Origin: Streptomyces flavofungini | GTDB taxonomy: Bacteria > Actinomycetota > Actinomycetes > Streptomycetales > Streptomycetaceae | Reading direction: 5' to 3' | Assembly (NCBI RefSeq): GCF_014650815.1 | Contig: NZ_BMVR01000002.1 | Location: 496,001-560,000, forward strand | Length of the DNA: 64,000 nt | Shown: in pieces, positions 54,331-64,000 of the stretch | Numbering within the stretch: position 1 is the stretch's first letter | How the letters are laid out: the number at the start of each line of letters is the position of its first letter | Position numbers and translations under genes: made by a program | Notes under the pieces: generated by a model | Told to the model about the DNA's origin: nothing | The model's database searches: none | The model's input: only the letters and a program-made list of their open reading frames with translations

Positions 54331-54425
54331 GCAGACCATCGTAAGGCCGCGTACGACAGGTCAAAGATCGCCTCAGTGGGGAGACTGGAGCCACTGCGTG
54401 ACCAGCGGAGGCACCCGGAGGCTCG

Positions 54426-55820
54426 ATGTCCCCCCACACGACGAATGCGCCCCTGCCGCCCGACGGGGACGGACCCCCGGCCGAGGGCGAGGGCCTCAGA
54501 CGGAGCCTCGGCTTCCGTGACCTCGTCGTCTACGGGCTCCTCTTCATCGCCCCGATGGCCCCGGTCGGCGTCTTCGGGACGCTCGACGCGAAGTCGCACG
54601 GCGCGGTCGCGCTGGTCTACGTCATCGCGACCGTCGCCATGGCGTTCACCGCCTTCAGCTACGCGCAGATGGTGAAAGTGGTCCCCCTGGCGGGCTCGGT
54701 GTTCGCCTACGCGCGCGCGGGGCTCGGCAACGGGCCCGGGTTCGTCGCGGGCTGGATGGCGATGCTGGACTATCTGCTCATCCCGGCCGTCGCGTACCTC
54801 TTCTCCGGGATCGCCATGCACGAGCTGGTGCCGTCGGTGGGCCAGTGGGTGTGGACGTCGATCGCGGTGGCCCTGACGACGGCCTTGAACCTGTGGGGGG
54901 TGCGGCCCGCGGCCCGGGTCGGGTTCGCGGTGCTCGCGCTGGAGATCGTGGTCCTGCTGGTGTTCGTGGTGTCGGCCGTCGTGGTGCTCGCGCGGGACGG
55001 GGCGGAGCGGGGGTGGCTCTCGCCGCTCACGGGCGACGGTACGCAGGGGGCGTTCGCCCTTTCGGCGGTGGTGGGCGCCGTGTCCGTGGCCGTCCTGTCC
55101 TACCTCGGGTTCGACGCGATCGCGTCGTTCGCGGAGGAGGTGACGGGCGGGTCGGCGAAGGTGGCTCGGGCGGTGCTGTTCTGTCTGGCTCTGACCGGTG
55201 TGCTGTTCGTCGCGCAGACGTATCTGGTGGCGCTGCTGTCGCCGGTCTCGTCGGCCGACCTCGCCGCCCATCCCGGCGATCAGGGGTCCGCGTTCTACTC
55301 CGCCGTGGACGCGGCGGTCGGGGACTGGCTGCATGACCTGGTGGCGGTCAGCAAGGCGATCGGTGCGGCGTTCGCGGCGCTGGCCGGGCAGGCGGCCGCG
55401 GGGCGGTTGCTGTTCGCCATGTCGCGGGATCGGCGGTTGCCCCGGCTGCTGTCAAAGACCGAGTCGGGTACGCCCCGGGTCGCGCTGCTGTGTGCGGCTG
55501 TCGTCACGCTCGTCGCCGCCGTGTGGGCGTCCCGGCGGGACGACGGCATGGACCATCTGGTGTCCGTCGTGGACATCGGGGCGCTGACGGCCTTCTTCCT
55601 GCTGCACGCGAGCGTGGTGGGGTGGTTCGCGGTGCGGCGGCGGGCGGGTGCGGTGAGCTGGTGGCGGCATGTTCTGGTGCCGGTGCTCGGTGCGGCGATC
55701 GTCGTCGCCGTCATCGTGGAGGCGTCCGGCTCGGCGCAGGTGGTGGGCGCGATCTGGCTGGGGGTGGGGCTTGCGGTGCTGGCCGCCCAGGGGGCTCGGG
55801 GCAAGCCGCCGGTTCCGTAG
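54426..55820 (+). CDS. APC-family amino-acid/polyamine permease
   Basis: A 464-residue transporter with about twelve hydrophobic segments. The helix-1 pattern [21 protein letters not shown] and helix-6-type [18 protein letters not shown] are those of the APC superfamily (amino acid exchange or uptake). The short loop [26 protein letters not shown] is also characteristic. GGAGG precedes the ATG by 4 nt. It is divergent from ispH and upstream of xseA. Confidence 0.9.
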   Translation: MSPHTTNAPLPPDGDGPPAEGEGLRRSLGFRDLVVYGLLFIAPMAPVGVFGTLDAKSHGAVALVYVIATVAMAFTAFSYAQMVKVVPLAGSVFAYARAGLGNGPGFVAGWMAMLDYLLIPAVAYLFSGIAMHELVPSVGQWVWTSIAVALTTALNLWGVRPAARVGFAVLALEIVVLLVFVVSAVVVLARDGAERGWLSPLTGDGTQGAFALSAVVGAVSVAVLSYLGFDAIASFAEEVTGGSAKVARAVLFCLALTGVLFVAQTYLVALLSPVSSADLAAHPGDQGSAFYSAVDAAVGDWLHDLVAVSKAIGAAFAALAGQAAAGRLLFAMSRDRRLPRLLSKTESGTPRVALLCAAVVTLVAAVWASRRDDGMDHLVSVVDIGALTAFFLLHASVVGWFAVRRRAGAVSWWRHVLVPVLGAAIVVAVIVEASGSAQVVGAIWLGVGLAVLAAQGARGKPPVP

Positions 55821-55855
55821 GGGGCGGTGTCAGTGAGGGCCGTTACGCTCGGCTC

Positions 55856-57079
55856 ATGGGTCTCAATACGTCCGCTGACGCGCCGCTTCCCGTGGGGGAG
55901 GTGTCCCGGCTCATCGGAGGGTGGATCGATCGGCTCGGGGCGATCTGGGTGGAGGGGCAGATCACGCAGTTGTCGCGGCGGCCGGGGGCGGGCGTGGTGT
56001 TCATGACGCTGCGCGACCCCTCGCACGACATCTCCGTGAGCGTCACGTGCTACCGGCAGGTGTTCGATGCCATCGCGGACGTCGTGTCGGAGGGCGCCCG
56101 CGTCGTGGTGCACGCCAAGCCGGAGTGGTACGCGCCGCGGGGCCAGCTGTCCCTGCGGGCGGCGGAGATCAAGCCGGTCGGCGTCGGGGAGCTGCTCGCC
56201 CGACTTGAGCAGCTCAAGAAGTCCCTGGCCGCCGAGGGCCTGTTCGCGCCGGAGCGCAAGAAGCCGCTGCCGTTCCTGCCGCAGCTCATCGGCCTGGTCT
56301 GCGGCCGCGCCTCGGCCGCCGAGCGGGACGTCCTGGAGAACGCCCGGCACCGCTGGCCGGCCGTCCGCTTCGAGGTGCGCAACGTCCCGGTGCAGGGCGT
56401 GCACGCCGTGCCCCAGGTGGTGCAGGCGGTCAAGGAGCTGGACGCGCTGGACGAGGTCGACGTGATCGTCGTCGCGAGGGGCGGCGGCAGCGTGGAGGAC
56501 CTGCTGCCGTTCTCCGACGAGCAGTTGGTCCGGACGGTGGCCTCGTGCCGTACGCCCGTGGTGTCCGCGATCGGCCACGAGCCGGACACGCCCCTGCTCG
56601 ACTACGTGGCGGACCTGCGCGCCTCGACCCCCACGGACGCGGCGAAGAAGGTCGTGCCGGACGTCGGCGAGGAGTACGAACGCGTCGCGTTCCTGCGGGA
56701 CCGCGCGCGCCGCAGCGTCGAGGCCTACCTGGACCGCGAGGAGCGCGGCCTCGCGCACGCCCTGGCCCGCCCCTGCATGGAGCGCCCGCACCGCATGGTC
56801 GAGGAGCGCGAGGAGCAGATCACGGCGTACGCGGACCGCGCGCGCCGTACGCTCGGCCACCTCCTGGACCGCGCGGAGTCGGAGCTGACCCACACGCACG
56901 CGCGCGTGGTGGCCCTCTCCCCCGCGGCCACGCTCCAGCGGGGGTACGCGGTGCTGCAGAAGCAGACCGCGGCCGGGGGCGGTGGCGCGGTGGTCCGGGC
57001 GGCCGACGAGGTGACGTCCGGCGAGGAGTTGCGGGCCCGGGTCGCCGACGGCGAATTCACGGTACGAGTCGACATCTAG
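55856..57079 (+). CDS. xseA: Exodeoxyribonuclease VII large subunit
   Basis: A 407-residue subunit of the nuclease that degrades single-stranded DNA in both directions to short oligonucleotides. The N-terminal OB-fold ([25 protein letters not shown]) is followed by the catalytic domain with [17 protein letters not shown] and [26 protein letters not shown] helical region extends to the end. TACGCT (55844-55849) ends 6 nt before the ATG and there is no ribosome site (leaderless). xseB follows after 9 nt. Confidence 0.96.
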   Translation: MGLNTSADAPLPVGEVSRLIGGWIDRLGAIWVEGQITQLSRRPGAGVVFMTLRDPSHDISVSVTCYRQVFDAIADVVSEGARVVVHAKPEWYAPRGQLSLRAAEIKPVGVGELLARLEQLKKSLAAEGLFAPERKKPLPFLPQLIGLVCGRASAAERDVLENARHRWPAVRFEVRNVPVQGVHAVPQVVQAVKELDALDEVDVIVVARGGGSVEDLLPFSDEQLVRTVASCRTPVVSAIGHEPDTPLLDYVADLRASTPTDAAKKVVPDVGEEYERVAFLRDRARRSVEAYLDREERGLAHALARPCMERPHRMVEEREEQITAYADRARRTLGHLLDRAESELTHTHARVVALSPAATLQRGYAVLQKQTAAGGGGAVVRAADEVTSGEELRARVADGEFTVRVDI

Positions 57080-57088
57080 GGTGGGCGC

Positions 57089-57337
57089 ATGACCAGCAGT
57101 ACGGACACGGAAGCGGCGTCGCTCGGCTACGAGCAGGCCCGGGACGAGCTGATCGAGGTGGTGCGCCGCCTGGAGGCCGGGGGCACGAGCCTGGAGGAGT
57201 CGCTCGCCCTGTGGGAACGCGGCGAGGAGCTGGCCGCGGCCTGCCGCCGCTGGCTGGACGGGGCCCGCGCCCGCCTCGACGCGGCGCTTGCGGCACCGGA
57301 CGCCGCCGACGACGACTCGGACGCCGAGGACGCGTAG
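57089..57337 (+). CDS. xseB: Exodeoxyribonuclease VII small subunit
   Basis: An 82-residue partner of XseA with the family helix pair [37 protein letters not shown] (positions about 12-50) and a tail of Asp/Ala. It starts 9 nt after the xseA stop. That stop (TAG) is itself the beginning of TAGGGT (57077-57082), which ends 6 nt before the ATG; a separate leaderless promoter is thus possible inside the operon. Confidence 0.95.
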   Translation: MTSSTDTEAASLGYEQARDELIEVVRRLEAGGTSLEESLALWERGEELAAACRRWLDGARARLDAALAAPDAADDDSDAEDA

Positions 57338-57419
57338 GCCACCGCGGCCGCGCAGGCCACGCAGGCCACGTAAGACAAGCCAGGGCGGCCCCCGGGCACC
57401 GGCCCCCCGGGGCACCGCC

Positions 57420-57450
57420 TGATCCACTTCCACTCCTGTGAAGCGGATCA
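57420..57450. terminator. Inverted repeat between xseB and the second nitroreductase gene
   Basis: TGATCCACTTC (57420-57430) and GAAGCGGATCA (57440-57450) pair with one mismatch around 9 nt. It can be the xseB terminator or an operator, since it abuts the nitroreductase promoter. A weaker GC-rich inverted repeat lies just before it (about 57385-57420). Confidence 0.55.
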
Positions 57451-57467
57451 CCACACCCCGGTTTTAG

Positions 57468-57496
57468 TTGAACATTGAACCTCGCTGTCGTACTGT
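57468..57496 (+). promoter_or_regulatory. Sigma-70-type promoter of nitroreductase copy 2
   Basis: TTGAAC (57468-57473), 17-nt spacer, TACTGT (57491-57496). The spacing is ideal for the principal sigma factor. TTGAAC repeats within it as TTGAACATTGAAC, a possible regulator site overlapping the -35. Confidence 0.7.
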
Positions 57497-57584
57497 CGAT
57501 CTCACCGGCAGCCACCGGAGCACCCCCCAAGTGCCCCGACACCCCCGCCGGAACCCTCAGCCACGCATCGAGAAGGTTGTAAAG

Positions 57585-58175
57585 ATGTCCCTCGTTCTTG
57601 ACCCCGCCGCCCAGGACCTGCTGTTCCGCGAGGCCCGCACCGCGAACACCTTCACCGACGAGCCCGTCACCGAGGAGCAGGTCCAGGCCATCTACGACCT
57701 GGTCAAGTACGGGCCCACCGCCTTCAACCAGTCGCCGCTGCGCGTGACCCTGGTCCGCTCCCCCGAGGCCCGCGAGCGCCTGGTGCAGCACATGGCCGAG
57801 GGCAACCGCCCGAAGACCGCCACGGCGCCGCTGGTCGCGATCCTCGCCGCGGACAACGAGTTCCACGAGGAGCTCCCGGCCCTCTTCCCGCACTTCCCGC
57901 AGGCCAAGGACGCGTTCTTCTCCGAGCGCCCCGTCCGTGAGCAGGCCGCGGGACTGAACGCCGCCCTGCAGGCCGCGTACTTCATCGTCGGCATCCGCGC
58001 CGCCGGCCTCGCCGCCGGACCGATGACCGGCTTCGACTTCGCGGGCGTGCAGAAGGAGTTCCTGGACGACGACCACACCCCGCTGATGGTCGTCAACATC
58101 GGCAAGCCGGGCGACGACGCCTGGTTCCCGCGCTCCCCGCGCCTGGAGTACGACGACGTCATCACGACCGTCTGA
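57585..58175 (+). CDS. RutE-like nitroreductase (malonic semialdehyde reductase family), copy 2
   Basis: A 196-residue paralogue of 46691-47284, sharing LFREARTANTFT, AIYDLVKYGPTAFNQSPLRV, HMAEGNR, FIVGIRAAGLAAGPMTGFD and LMVVNIGKPGDDAWFPRSPRL. Central residues 95-115 differ most (HFPQAKDAFFSERPV versus HAPGIGETYFSDRAV) and may set substrate choice. ATG 57585 with GAGAAGG 8 nt upstream. Monocistronic between a promoter and a strong terminator. Confidence 0.9.
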   Translation: MSLVLDPAAQDLLFREARTANTFTDEPVTEEQVQAIYDLVKYGPTAFNQSPLRVTLVRSPEARERLVQHMAEGNRPKTATAPLVAILAADNEFHEELPALFPHFPQAKDAFFSERPVREQAAGLNAALQAAYFIVGIRAAGLAAGPMTGFDFAGVQKEFLDDDHTPLMVVNIGKPGDDAWFPRSPRLEYDDVITTV

Positions 58176-58179
58176 GTCC

Positions 58180-58233
58180 CGCCGTACGACGAGAGGCCCC
58201 CGGCAACCGCCGGGGGCCTCTCGTCGTACGGCG
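58180..58233. terminator. Very strong bidirectional terminator
   Basis: Perfect 25-bp stem (58180-58204 with 58209-58233) and an AACC loop, 4 nt after the nitroreductase stop and 19 nt beyond the end of the convergent DUF4245 gene. Confidence 0.92.
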
Positions 58234-58252
58234 AACCGCCGCGCGCGAACCG

Positions 58253-58795
58253 CTACACGCTGGTCTCGACCGGCGTCCGCTTCATCTCCAGGGACTCCGC
58301 CATCGCCGTGAGCTGACCGAACGAGGCCGTCCCGGCGACCACCGTCGTGGCGCCCTTGTCCTGCAGGACGAGCGCGTCGTAGCGCGAACCCTCGTAGCGG
58401 TGCCAGGTCTTGCCCGCGATCTTCTGGGTCCGGTCCGTCTTGCGGGCCTTCTGCGTGGCCGTGTCGATGAACTGGGACGGCTTGGCCGTGGACTGCTTGA
58501 CCGTCACGTACTCGCCGGCCGGGTCGAGGAAGCCCAGGTGCCAGCTGTCGTGGTCGGCGCCGTTGAACCGCACCGACGTCGGCTTCCACGACTTGGGCAG
58601 GCCCTGGGGCGCCGCCACCGGATACGCCGCGGCCCGCCGGGCGGTCAGAAGCTCGACGCGGTAGTCGACCCGCTCGACCGGTTGCTCGGACTCGTCGTGC
58701 GGGACGAAGACGTAGATCACTGCCACCACGATGCCGATGACGGCCATCGAGAGCAGCATGTTCCGCACGGTCTGCTTGCCATTTCTGCCTGCCAC
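58253..58795 (-). CDS. DUF4245-family membrane-anchored protein
   Basis: A 180-residue protein from GTG 58795. One N-terminal transmembrane helix (about 12-32) precedes an extracellular domain ([62 protein letters not shown]), the DUF4245 pattern. Function unknown; it lies next to glpX in many actinobacteria, as here (divergent, 203 nt). Confidence 0.88.
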   Translation of the reverse strand: MAGRNGKQTVRNMLLSMAVIGIVVAVIYVFVPHDESEQPVERVDYRVELLTARRAAAYPVAAPQGLPKSWKPTSVRFNGADHDSWHLGFLDPAGEYVTVKQSTAKPSQFIDTATQKARKTDRTQKIAGKTWHRYEGSRYDALVLQDKGATTVVAGTASFGQLTAMAESLEMKRTPVETSV

Positions 58796-58952
58796 GCCCC
58801 CAATCGTCGCAGGTCCCGTCAGCGCCCCGGGCCGCACCCCCACCCGCGCTCAGGTGTAGGGCCCTCTGCTCATTCTTTCGACCTGCGGATAGAGTCAAGG
58901 CATATCCCTCATCCGGCCGCCCGCCCGTCTCCCACCCCCGCCCTTCCAGGGA

Positions 58953-58976
58953 CGCCCTTCGGGCGCAGTTTTTATT
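58953..58976 (+). promoter_or_regulatory. Hairpin plus T-tract in the glpX leader
   Basis: A short stem CGCCC-TTC-GGGCG (58953-58965) followed, after 3 nt, by TTTTTATT (58969-58976), 22 nt before the glpX start. T-runs are rare in this chromosome. It looks like an intrinsic terminator/attenuator or an end of an upstream transcript. Confidence 0.5.
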
Positions 58977-58998
58977 CGCATCAGAAAGGTGCGCCTCG

Positions 58999-60033
58999 AT
59001 GACCGAGCATCATTCGCTGCCGTCCGAACTCGTGGTCTCCCCGGAGGCCCCCGACCGCAACCTGGCCCTGGAGCTCGTCCGGGTCACCGAAGCCGCCGCC
59101 ATGGCCGCGGGCCGCTGGGTCGGCCGCGGCGACAAGATCGGCGCGGACGGTGCCGCCGTCAGGGCCATGCGGACCCTCGTCCACACCGTGTCGATGAACG
59201 GCGTCGTCGTCATCGGGGAGGGCGAGAAGGACGAGGCGCCGATGCTCTTCAACGGCGAGCGGATCGGCGACGGCACGGGCGCCGAGGTCGACATCGCCGT
59301 CGACCCGATCGACGGCACCACCCTGACCGCCAAGGGCCAGCCCAACGCCATCGCCGTCCTTGCCGCCGCGGACCGCGGCGCCATGTTCGACCCGTCCGCC
59401 GTGTTCTACATGGACAAGCTGGTCACCGGCCCCGAGGCCGCCGACTACGTGGACATCAACGCGCCCGCCGCGGTCAACATCCGGCGCGTCGCCAAGGCCA
59501 AGAAGTCCTCGCCCGAGGACGTCACGGTGATGATCCTGGACCGACCCCGGCACGAGGGCATCGTCAAGGAGATCCGCGAGACCGGCGCCCGCATCAAGTT
59601 CATCTCGGACGGCGACGTGGCCGGTTCGGTCATGGCGGTCCGCGAGGGCACCGGCGTCGACCTGCTGATGGGCGTCGGCGGCACCCCCGAGGGCATCATC
59701 AGCGCCTGCGCGATCAAGTGCCTGGGCGGCGTCATCCAGGGCAAGCTGTGGCCCAAGGACGACGAGGAGAAGCAGCGCGCGATCGACGCCGGGCACGACC
59801 TGGACCGCACGCTCTCCACGAACGACCTGGTCAGCGGCGACAACGTGTTCTTCGTCGCGACCGGCATCACCGACGGCGAACTGCTCCGCGGGGTGCGCTA
59901 CCGCGCGGAGAACGCCTCGACGTCCTCGCTCGTGATGCGCTCCAAGTCCGGCACCATCCGGCAGATCGACTCCGACCACCGGCTCTCGAAGCTGCGCGCG
60001 TACAGCGCCATCGACTTCGATCGCGCCAAGTAG
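58999..60033 (+). CDS. glpX: Fructose-1,6-bisphosphatase class II
   Basis: A 344-residue metal-dependent phosphatase of gluconeogenesis, hydrolysing fructose 1,6-bisphosphate in the cytoplasm. Class-II motifs are [35 protein letters not shown] and [20 protein letters not shown]. The length is normal. The AGAAAGG sequence about 12 nt upstream is the likely ribosome site. A short hairpin with a T-run precedes it. Confidence 0.95.
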   Translation: MTEHHSLPSELVVSPEAPDRNLALELVRVTEAAAMAAGRWVGRGDKIGADGAAVRAMRTLVHTVSMNGVVVIGEGEKDEAPMLFNGERIGDGTGAEVDIAVDPIDGTTLTAKGQPNAIAVLAAADRGAMFDPSAVFYMDKLVTGPEAADYVDINAPAAVNIRRVAKAKKSSPEDVTVMILDRPRHEGIVKEIRETGARIKFISDGDVAGSVMAVREGTGVDLLMGVGGTPEGIISACAIKCLGGVIQGKLWPKDDEEKQRAIDAGHDLDRTLSTNDLVSGDNVFFVATGITDGELLRGVRYRAENASTSSLVMRSKSGTIRQIDSDHRLSKLRAYSAIDFDRAK

Positions 60034-60053
60034 GCACGGGCCGCGGTCGGCGG

Positions 60054-60103
60054 CGTACGACGACGGGGGCGCTCCGTGCGGGAAGCGCCCCCGTCGTCGT
60101 ACG
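60054..60103. terminator. Strong bidirectional terminator between glpX and the WhiB gene
   Basis: Perfect 20-bp stem (60054-60073 with 60084-60103), 10-nt loop, 20 nt past the glpX stop and 27 nt beyond the end of the convergent WhiB gene. Confidence 0.9.
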
Positions 60104-60130
60104 AGGATGCGGTCTCGTGGCGAACGGGAC

Positions 60131-60547
60131 CTAGCCCGCGGCCGCGATGGTGCCCGCCGCGGTGCGGGTGGCCTTCTGCAGCTCCAGGTCGCGGCGGCGG
60201 CGCCGGGCCAGGACCACGCGGCGCTCGGCGGCGGTCAGGCCGCCCCAGACGCCGTACGGCTCGGGCTGGAGCAGGGCGTGCTCACGGCACTCGACCATCA
60301 CGGGACAGCGGGCGCAGACGCGCTTCGCGGCCTCCTCGCGGGAGAGCCGGGCGGCGGTGGGCTCCTTGGACGGGGCGAAGAACAGTCCGGCCTCGTCCCG
60401 GCGGCACACGGCGTCGGAGTGCCATGGGTTGTCCTGGTCCCGCTCTCGCGCTGGCACCCTTCCCCAAGCATTCGACTGCCCTCGTGCAGGGGCGGCCCCG
60501 TCCGCCGGGGCGGCGACCTGCAGGGACTGATGCGTCGGTTGCAGCAC
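60131..60547 (-). CDS. wblI: WhiB-family Fe-S regulator (WblI-like)
   Basis: A 138-residue regulator from GTG 60547 (AGGAG 6 nt upstream). Four cluster cysteines are present: Cys in DAVCRRDEAGLFF, then CARCPVMVEC (CX2CX5C), and the turn motif GVWGG is followed by the basic segment RRVVLARRRRRDLEL. WhiB-like proteins hold an O2- or NO-sensitive 4Fe-4S cluster and bind the principal sigma factor. The position between glpX and a fumarase gene matches wblI of S. coelicolor as I recall; the symbol is therefore tentative. Confidence 0.88.
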   Translation of the reverse strand: MLQPTHQSLQVAAPADGAAPARGQSNAWGRVPARERDQDNPWHSDAVCRRDEAGLFFAPSKEPTAARLSREEAAKRVCARCPVMVECREHALLQPEPYGVWGGLTAAERRVVLARRRRRDLELQKATRTAAGTIAAAG

Positions 60548-60728
60548 GGTCTACTCCTGACGACGGCTTCGCGAGCGAGAGACGATGCCCGAAGCTCTAC
60601 CCGCTGTGTGCGGGCCTATGCACTGTGTTCCGGTGTACGGAAGCTCCGGTTCCTGCCATGCGGCGCGGGTGGCCGGAACCTGTCGTCGTGGGGAGTGCGC
60701 CGGAGCGCGGCCGCGGCGGGCGGTCCGC

Positions 60729-61397
60729 TCAGCCCTCCAGCCGCTTGCGCAGATATCCGCGCAGGTCACGGACGAGTTTGCCGCGCTTGGGGCGGGCCTT
60801 GATGTCCCCGAAGACGGCGCAGCCCTCGACGAAGACGACCGGGGCGTCCTCCTCCTCGGCGTCCAGGGTGTCCACTTCGACGGTGCCGAAGACTCCGGTG
60901 CCGCGGCCGCGCAGCGAGATGTTCTCCGGGACCCGGATCCGCACGTCGCCGAACAGCGCGAATCCCTTGATCACGACCTGCCGGTGCTCGAACACGGCCT
61001 CGCTGAGGTCGATCACCACGTCGCTGAACACGGCGTACGCGTGCGTGCGGCGGCCGACGCGCCAGCGGCCCTTGCGGACGGCGTCACCGAAGACCGCGTG
61101 CAGGGTCTCGTCGGCGGTCTCGGGGACCTCTCCGGGCGCGGGGCGGGCGGGGGCCTTCTGGAACGCGGGGGCCTTGTCGCCGGGGGCGGGCAGGTCCTCC
61201 ACGAAGGGTTCGAGCTCGGCGACGGTCTTGGCGTGGTAGACCCCGTCGAGCCGCTCGCCGTGCTCCTCCGGGTCCAGGCGGCCCGTGGCGAGCGCCTCGG
61301 CGAGGATGTCGGCGGCGCGGTCTCGGTCGGCGTCCGAGGCGCGCAGCGGCGCGGGCGCCTTGGCGGCAGGGGGCTGGGAACGCTTCTCTAGGTCCAC
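60729..61397 (-). CDS. DUF1707 protein with LiaF-like C-terminal domain
   Basis: A 222-residue soluble protein. The N-terminal DUF1707 domain is RASDADRDRAADILAEALATGRLDPEEHGERLDGVYHAKT (about 19-60). The C-half is a beta-rich repeat domain (VFGDAVRKGRWRVG, VVIDLSEAVFEHRQVVIKGFALFGDVRI) resembling the LiaF/cell-wall-stress response fold. There are no transmembrane helices. GTG 61397 follows TACGCT (61404-61409, minus strand) by 6 nt (leaderless). Confidence 0.88.
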   Translation of the reverse strand: MDLEKRSQPPAAKAPAPLRASDADRDRAADILAEALATGRLDPEEHGERLDGVYHAKTVAELEPFVEDLPAPGDKAPAFQKAPARPAPGEVPETADETLHAVFGDAVRKGRWRVGRRTHAYAVFSDVVIDLSEAVFEHRQVVIKGFALFGDVRIRVPENISLRGRGTGVFGTVEVDTLDAEEEDAPVVFVEGCAVFGDIKARPKRGKLVRDLRGYLRKRLEG

Positions 61398-61464
61398 GCC
61401 GTCAGCGTACCCAGACGCGATAGATCGCGACTAGCCCCCGCGACGGGTGGCTCCCCCGGCGCCG

Positions 61465-61483
61465 TCAAGTGAGCCTTACCTCA
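61465..61483 (-). promoter_or_regulatory. Iron-box-like (DmdR/IdeR) site upstream of the fumarase gene
   Basis: On the minus strand TGAGGTAAGGCTCACTTGA matches 15 of 19 positions of the actinobacterial iron box TTAGGTTAGGCTCACCTAA, including the whole AGGCTCAC core. It lies 90 nt before the fumarase ATG, upstream of a TACGCT -10 candidate (61507-61512), and 68 nt upstream of the divergent DUF1707 start. It could control either gene. Confidence 0.55.
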
Positions 61484-61572
61484 CCAGATGACCGCGCCCG
61501 GCGCGCTCTACGCTGGTCTGGCGCCACCAATGGAGGTCGCGCCGCTGTCTGCCGAGTGAGGAATTGGGCGTC

Positions 61573-63240
<1,668 letters not shown>

Positions 63241-63250
63241 CGGTTGCGGA

Positions 63251-63278
63251 CGGCGGGGGATGGATTTCGCCCCCGCCG
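63251..63278 (+). terminator. Hairpin terminator after the fumarase gene
   Basis: Nine-bp arms (CGGCGGGGG and complement) with a 10-nt loop, 11 nt past the stop. Confidence 0.7.
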
Positions 63279-63337
63279 CCCCTACCCGTCCCGTCACCAG
63301 GGGCTGCGCCCCTTTGACCCCCAAGTGCGGGCTATCT

Positions 63338-63376
63338 GTGGCTGGGCGCGCAGTTCCCCGCGCCCCTTTGGGGCGC
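63338..63376 (-). repeat. Intergenic repeat (GGGGCGCGGGGAACTGCGCG family), copy 2, with hairpin
   Basis: Minus-strand 63367-63338 matches 22251-22280 at 29/30 positions. At its start GCGCCCC-TTT-GGGGCGC (63360-63376) forms a 7-bp stem directly against the end of the lectin-type gene, and can serve as its terminator. Confidence 0.75.
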
Positions 63377-64000
63377 TTACGCGAACCGCTGGTTCGCCGC
63401 GCCCGTGCACTTCTGGAGCCGCAGCGGCTCCTTCGCGCCCGCGAGGGTCAGGCAGAGCGTGCTGTCCGCCGCCGGGCGCAGGGTCCCGGACTGCTTGACG
63501 AACTTCTGGTTGCCGTCGCCGTGGCAGTTCCAGAGGGTGACGGCGGTGCCTTCCTTGTACGCGCCCTCGGGCACGTCCAGGCAGCGGTCCTGGGTGAGGC
63601 CCGTGTGCAGGGAGCGTTGCCCGGAGTCGTACCACCAGGTCTGGTTGCGGTTGCCGGTGCAGTCCCAGCCCTGGACCTTGGTGCCGTTGCGGCTGCTTGA
63701 GGCGTCCACGTCGACGCAGGTCTTCGTGGCCTCGTTCGTCAGCGGCCGGTACGCGTCGTCCCAGCCGCCCTCCTGGAGCTTGGCGCTGCCCGTGGAGGCC
63801 GGGTCGGCGCAGCTGCCCTCGCGCCAGCCCGAGTTGTAGAGCTGGGTGAGGCAGGAGGCGAAGGCGCCGTGGCCCCGGGCGTTGGGGTGGAAGGACTGGC
63901 GGACCGAGTTGGAGTCCGGCGGGAACGGGTTGGTCAGGTCCACGTACAGGCCGCGGGCCCAGGTGTCCTCCATGCAGACCTCGTGGCCGTGGAAGAGCCG
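63377..64000 (-). CDS. Secreted SGNH-type hydrolase with ricin-type lectin tail, 5' end beyond window
   Basis: The frame is open to the right edge (208 codons of the C-terminus). The first 50 residues seen (YVDLTNPF, then SFHPNARGHGAFASCLTQLY) are the end of an SGNH/GDSL hydrolase domain, with catalytic His in HPNARGH. From about residue 85 on, a ricin B-type beta-trefoil follows (TCVDVDASSSRNGTKVQGWDC, NQTWWY, RCLDVPEG, LWNCHGDGNQKF, LRLQKCTGAANQRFA), with QxW-like repeats and paired cysteines that bind sugars. Likely an extracellular esterase or lipase targeted to glycans. Confidence 0.85.
   Translation of the reverse strand, partial: RLFHGHEVCMEDTWARGLYVDLTNPFPPDSNSVRQSFHPNARGHGAFASCLTQLYNSGWREGSCADPASTGSAKLQEGGWDDAYRPLTNEATKTCVDVDASSSRNGTKVQGWDCTGNRNQTWWYDSGQRSLHTGLTQDRCLDVPEGAYKEGTAVTLWNCHGDGNQKFVKQSGTLRPAADSTLCLTLAGAKEPLRLQKCTGAANQRFA

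Overview
The window is high-GC actinobacterial chromosome, almost certainly Streptomyces or a close relative. The base composition and strongly G/C-biased third codon positions fit, as do a mycothiol gene (mshB), a WhiB-family regulator, DUF397/XRE and anti-sigma-type ATPase genes, DUF4245, DUF6113 and DUF6247 genes, and a multi-domain SpoIIE phosphatase. The order ispH, xseA, xseB, DUF4245, glpX, wblI-like, DUF1707, class I fumarase is the core-chromosome arrangement I recall from streptomycetes. I see no prophage, CRISPR array, insertion sequence, rRNA or tRNA gene, or secondary-metabolite cluster.

Layout. 0-6 kb: a cell-wall-binding membrane protein (cut by the left edge), a DUF6113 membrane protein coupled to mshB, and an S9 peptidase. 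6.5-21.8 kb: two complete five-gene oligopeptide/dipeptide ABC importer operons, both on the minus strand with the same gene order and the same 8-nt overlaps. Between them lies a 3.8-kb accessory island (Uma2-type nuclease, DUF397 protein, XRE regulator, anti-sigma-type ATPase, a DUF6247/RelE-like pair and a VapB-like gene). 22.3-26.8 kb: typA/bipA and a large solute-binding lipoprotein. 27.3-31.4 kb: a small hypothetical gene and the succinate dehydrogenase operon (membrane anchor, flavoprotein, Fe-S protein). 31.5-35.8 kb: a secreted hydrolase, a TPM-domain membrane protein and PspA. 35.9-40.6 kb: a PAS-PAS-GAF-SpoIIE-ATPase regulator, a stand-alone ATPase, a Nudix hydrolase and a SPOR-like protein. 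40.8-45.5 kb: an NCS1 permease with a Cys-rich tail, a GntR/UTRA regulator and a subtilisin-like protease with a P domain. 46-50 kb: MarR regulator, RutE-like nitroreductase, MFS exporter, Tat-exported M20 hydrolase. 50.3-57.3 kb: ychF, DUF6542, ppgK, ispH, APC permease, xseA, xseB. 57.5-63.2 kb: a second RutE-like nitroreductase, DUF4245, glpX, wblI-like gene, DUF1707 protein, class I fumarase. The right edge cuts an SGNH hydrolase with a ricin-type lectin tail.

How the genes work together. Much of the window is housekeeping: TCA cycle (sdh, fumarase), gluconeogenesis (glpX), glucose phosphorylation from polyphosphate (ppgK), isoprenoids (ispH), exonuclease VII, translation GTPases/ATPases (typA, ychF) and thiol redox (mshB). 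Around these sit signalling and envelope-stress modules (TPM/PspA, SpoIIE phosphatase plus ATPases, WhiB) and peptide uptake/processing (two peptide importers, S9 and S8 peptidases, M20 hydrolase).

Most notable regulatory signals: (i) twelve genes have a TANNNT -10 box ending 6-7 nt before the start codon, the signature of leaderless transcription; (ii) a 15/19 match to the DmdR/IdeR iron box lies upstream of the Fe-S fumarase; (iii) the two nitroreductase paralogues share a promoter motif with a perfect palindrome next to the MarR gene, and one shares a 13-mer with the S8 protease promoter; (iv) a CAACC/GGTTG half-site cluster lies upstream of the GntR gene; (v) direct repeats lie in front of pspA; (vi) a hairpin plus T-tract lies just before glpX. 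No wholly new system can be proven from sequence alone. The best candidates for follow-up are the permease with a zinc-binding-like tail, the island between the duplicated importers, and the iron-box fumarase.
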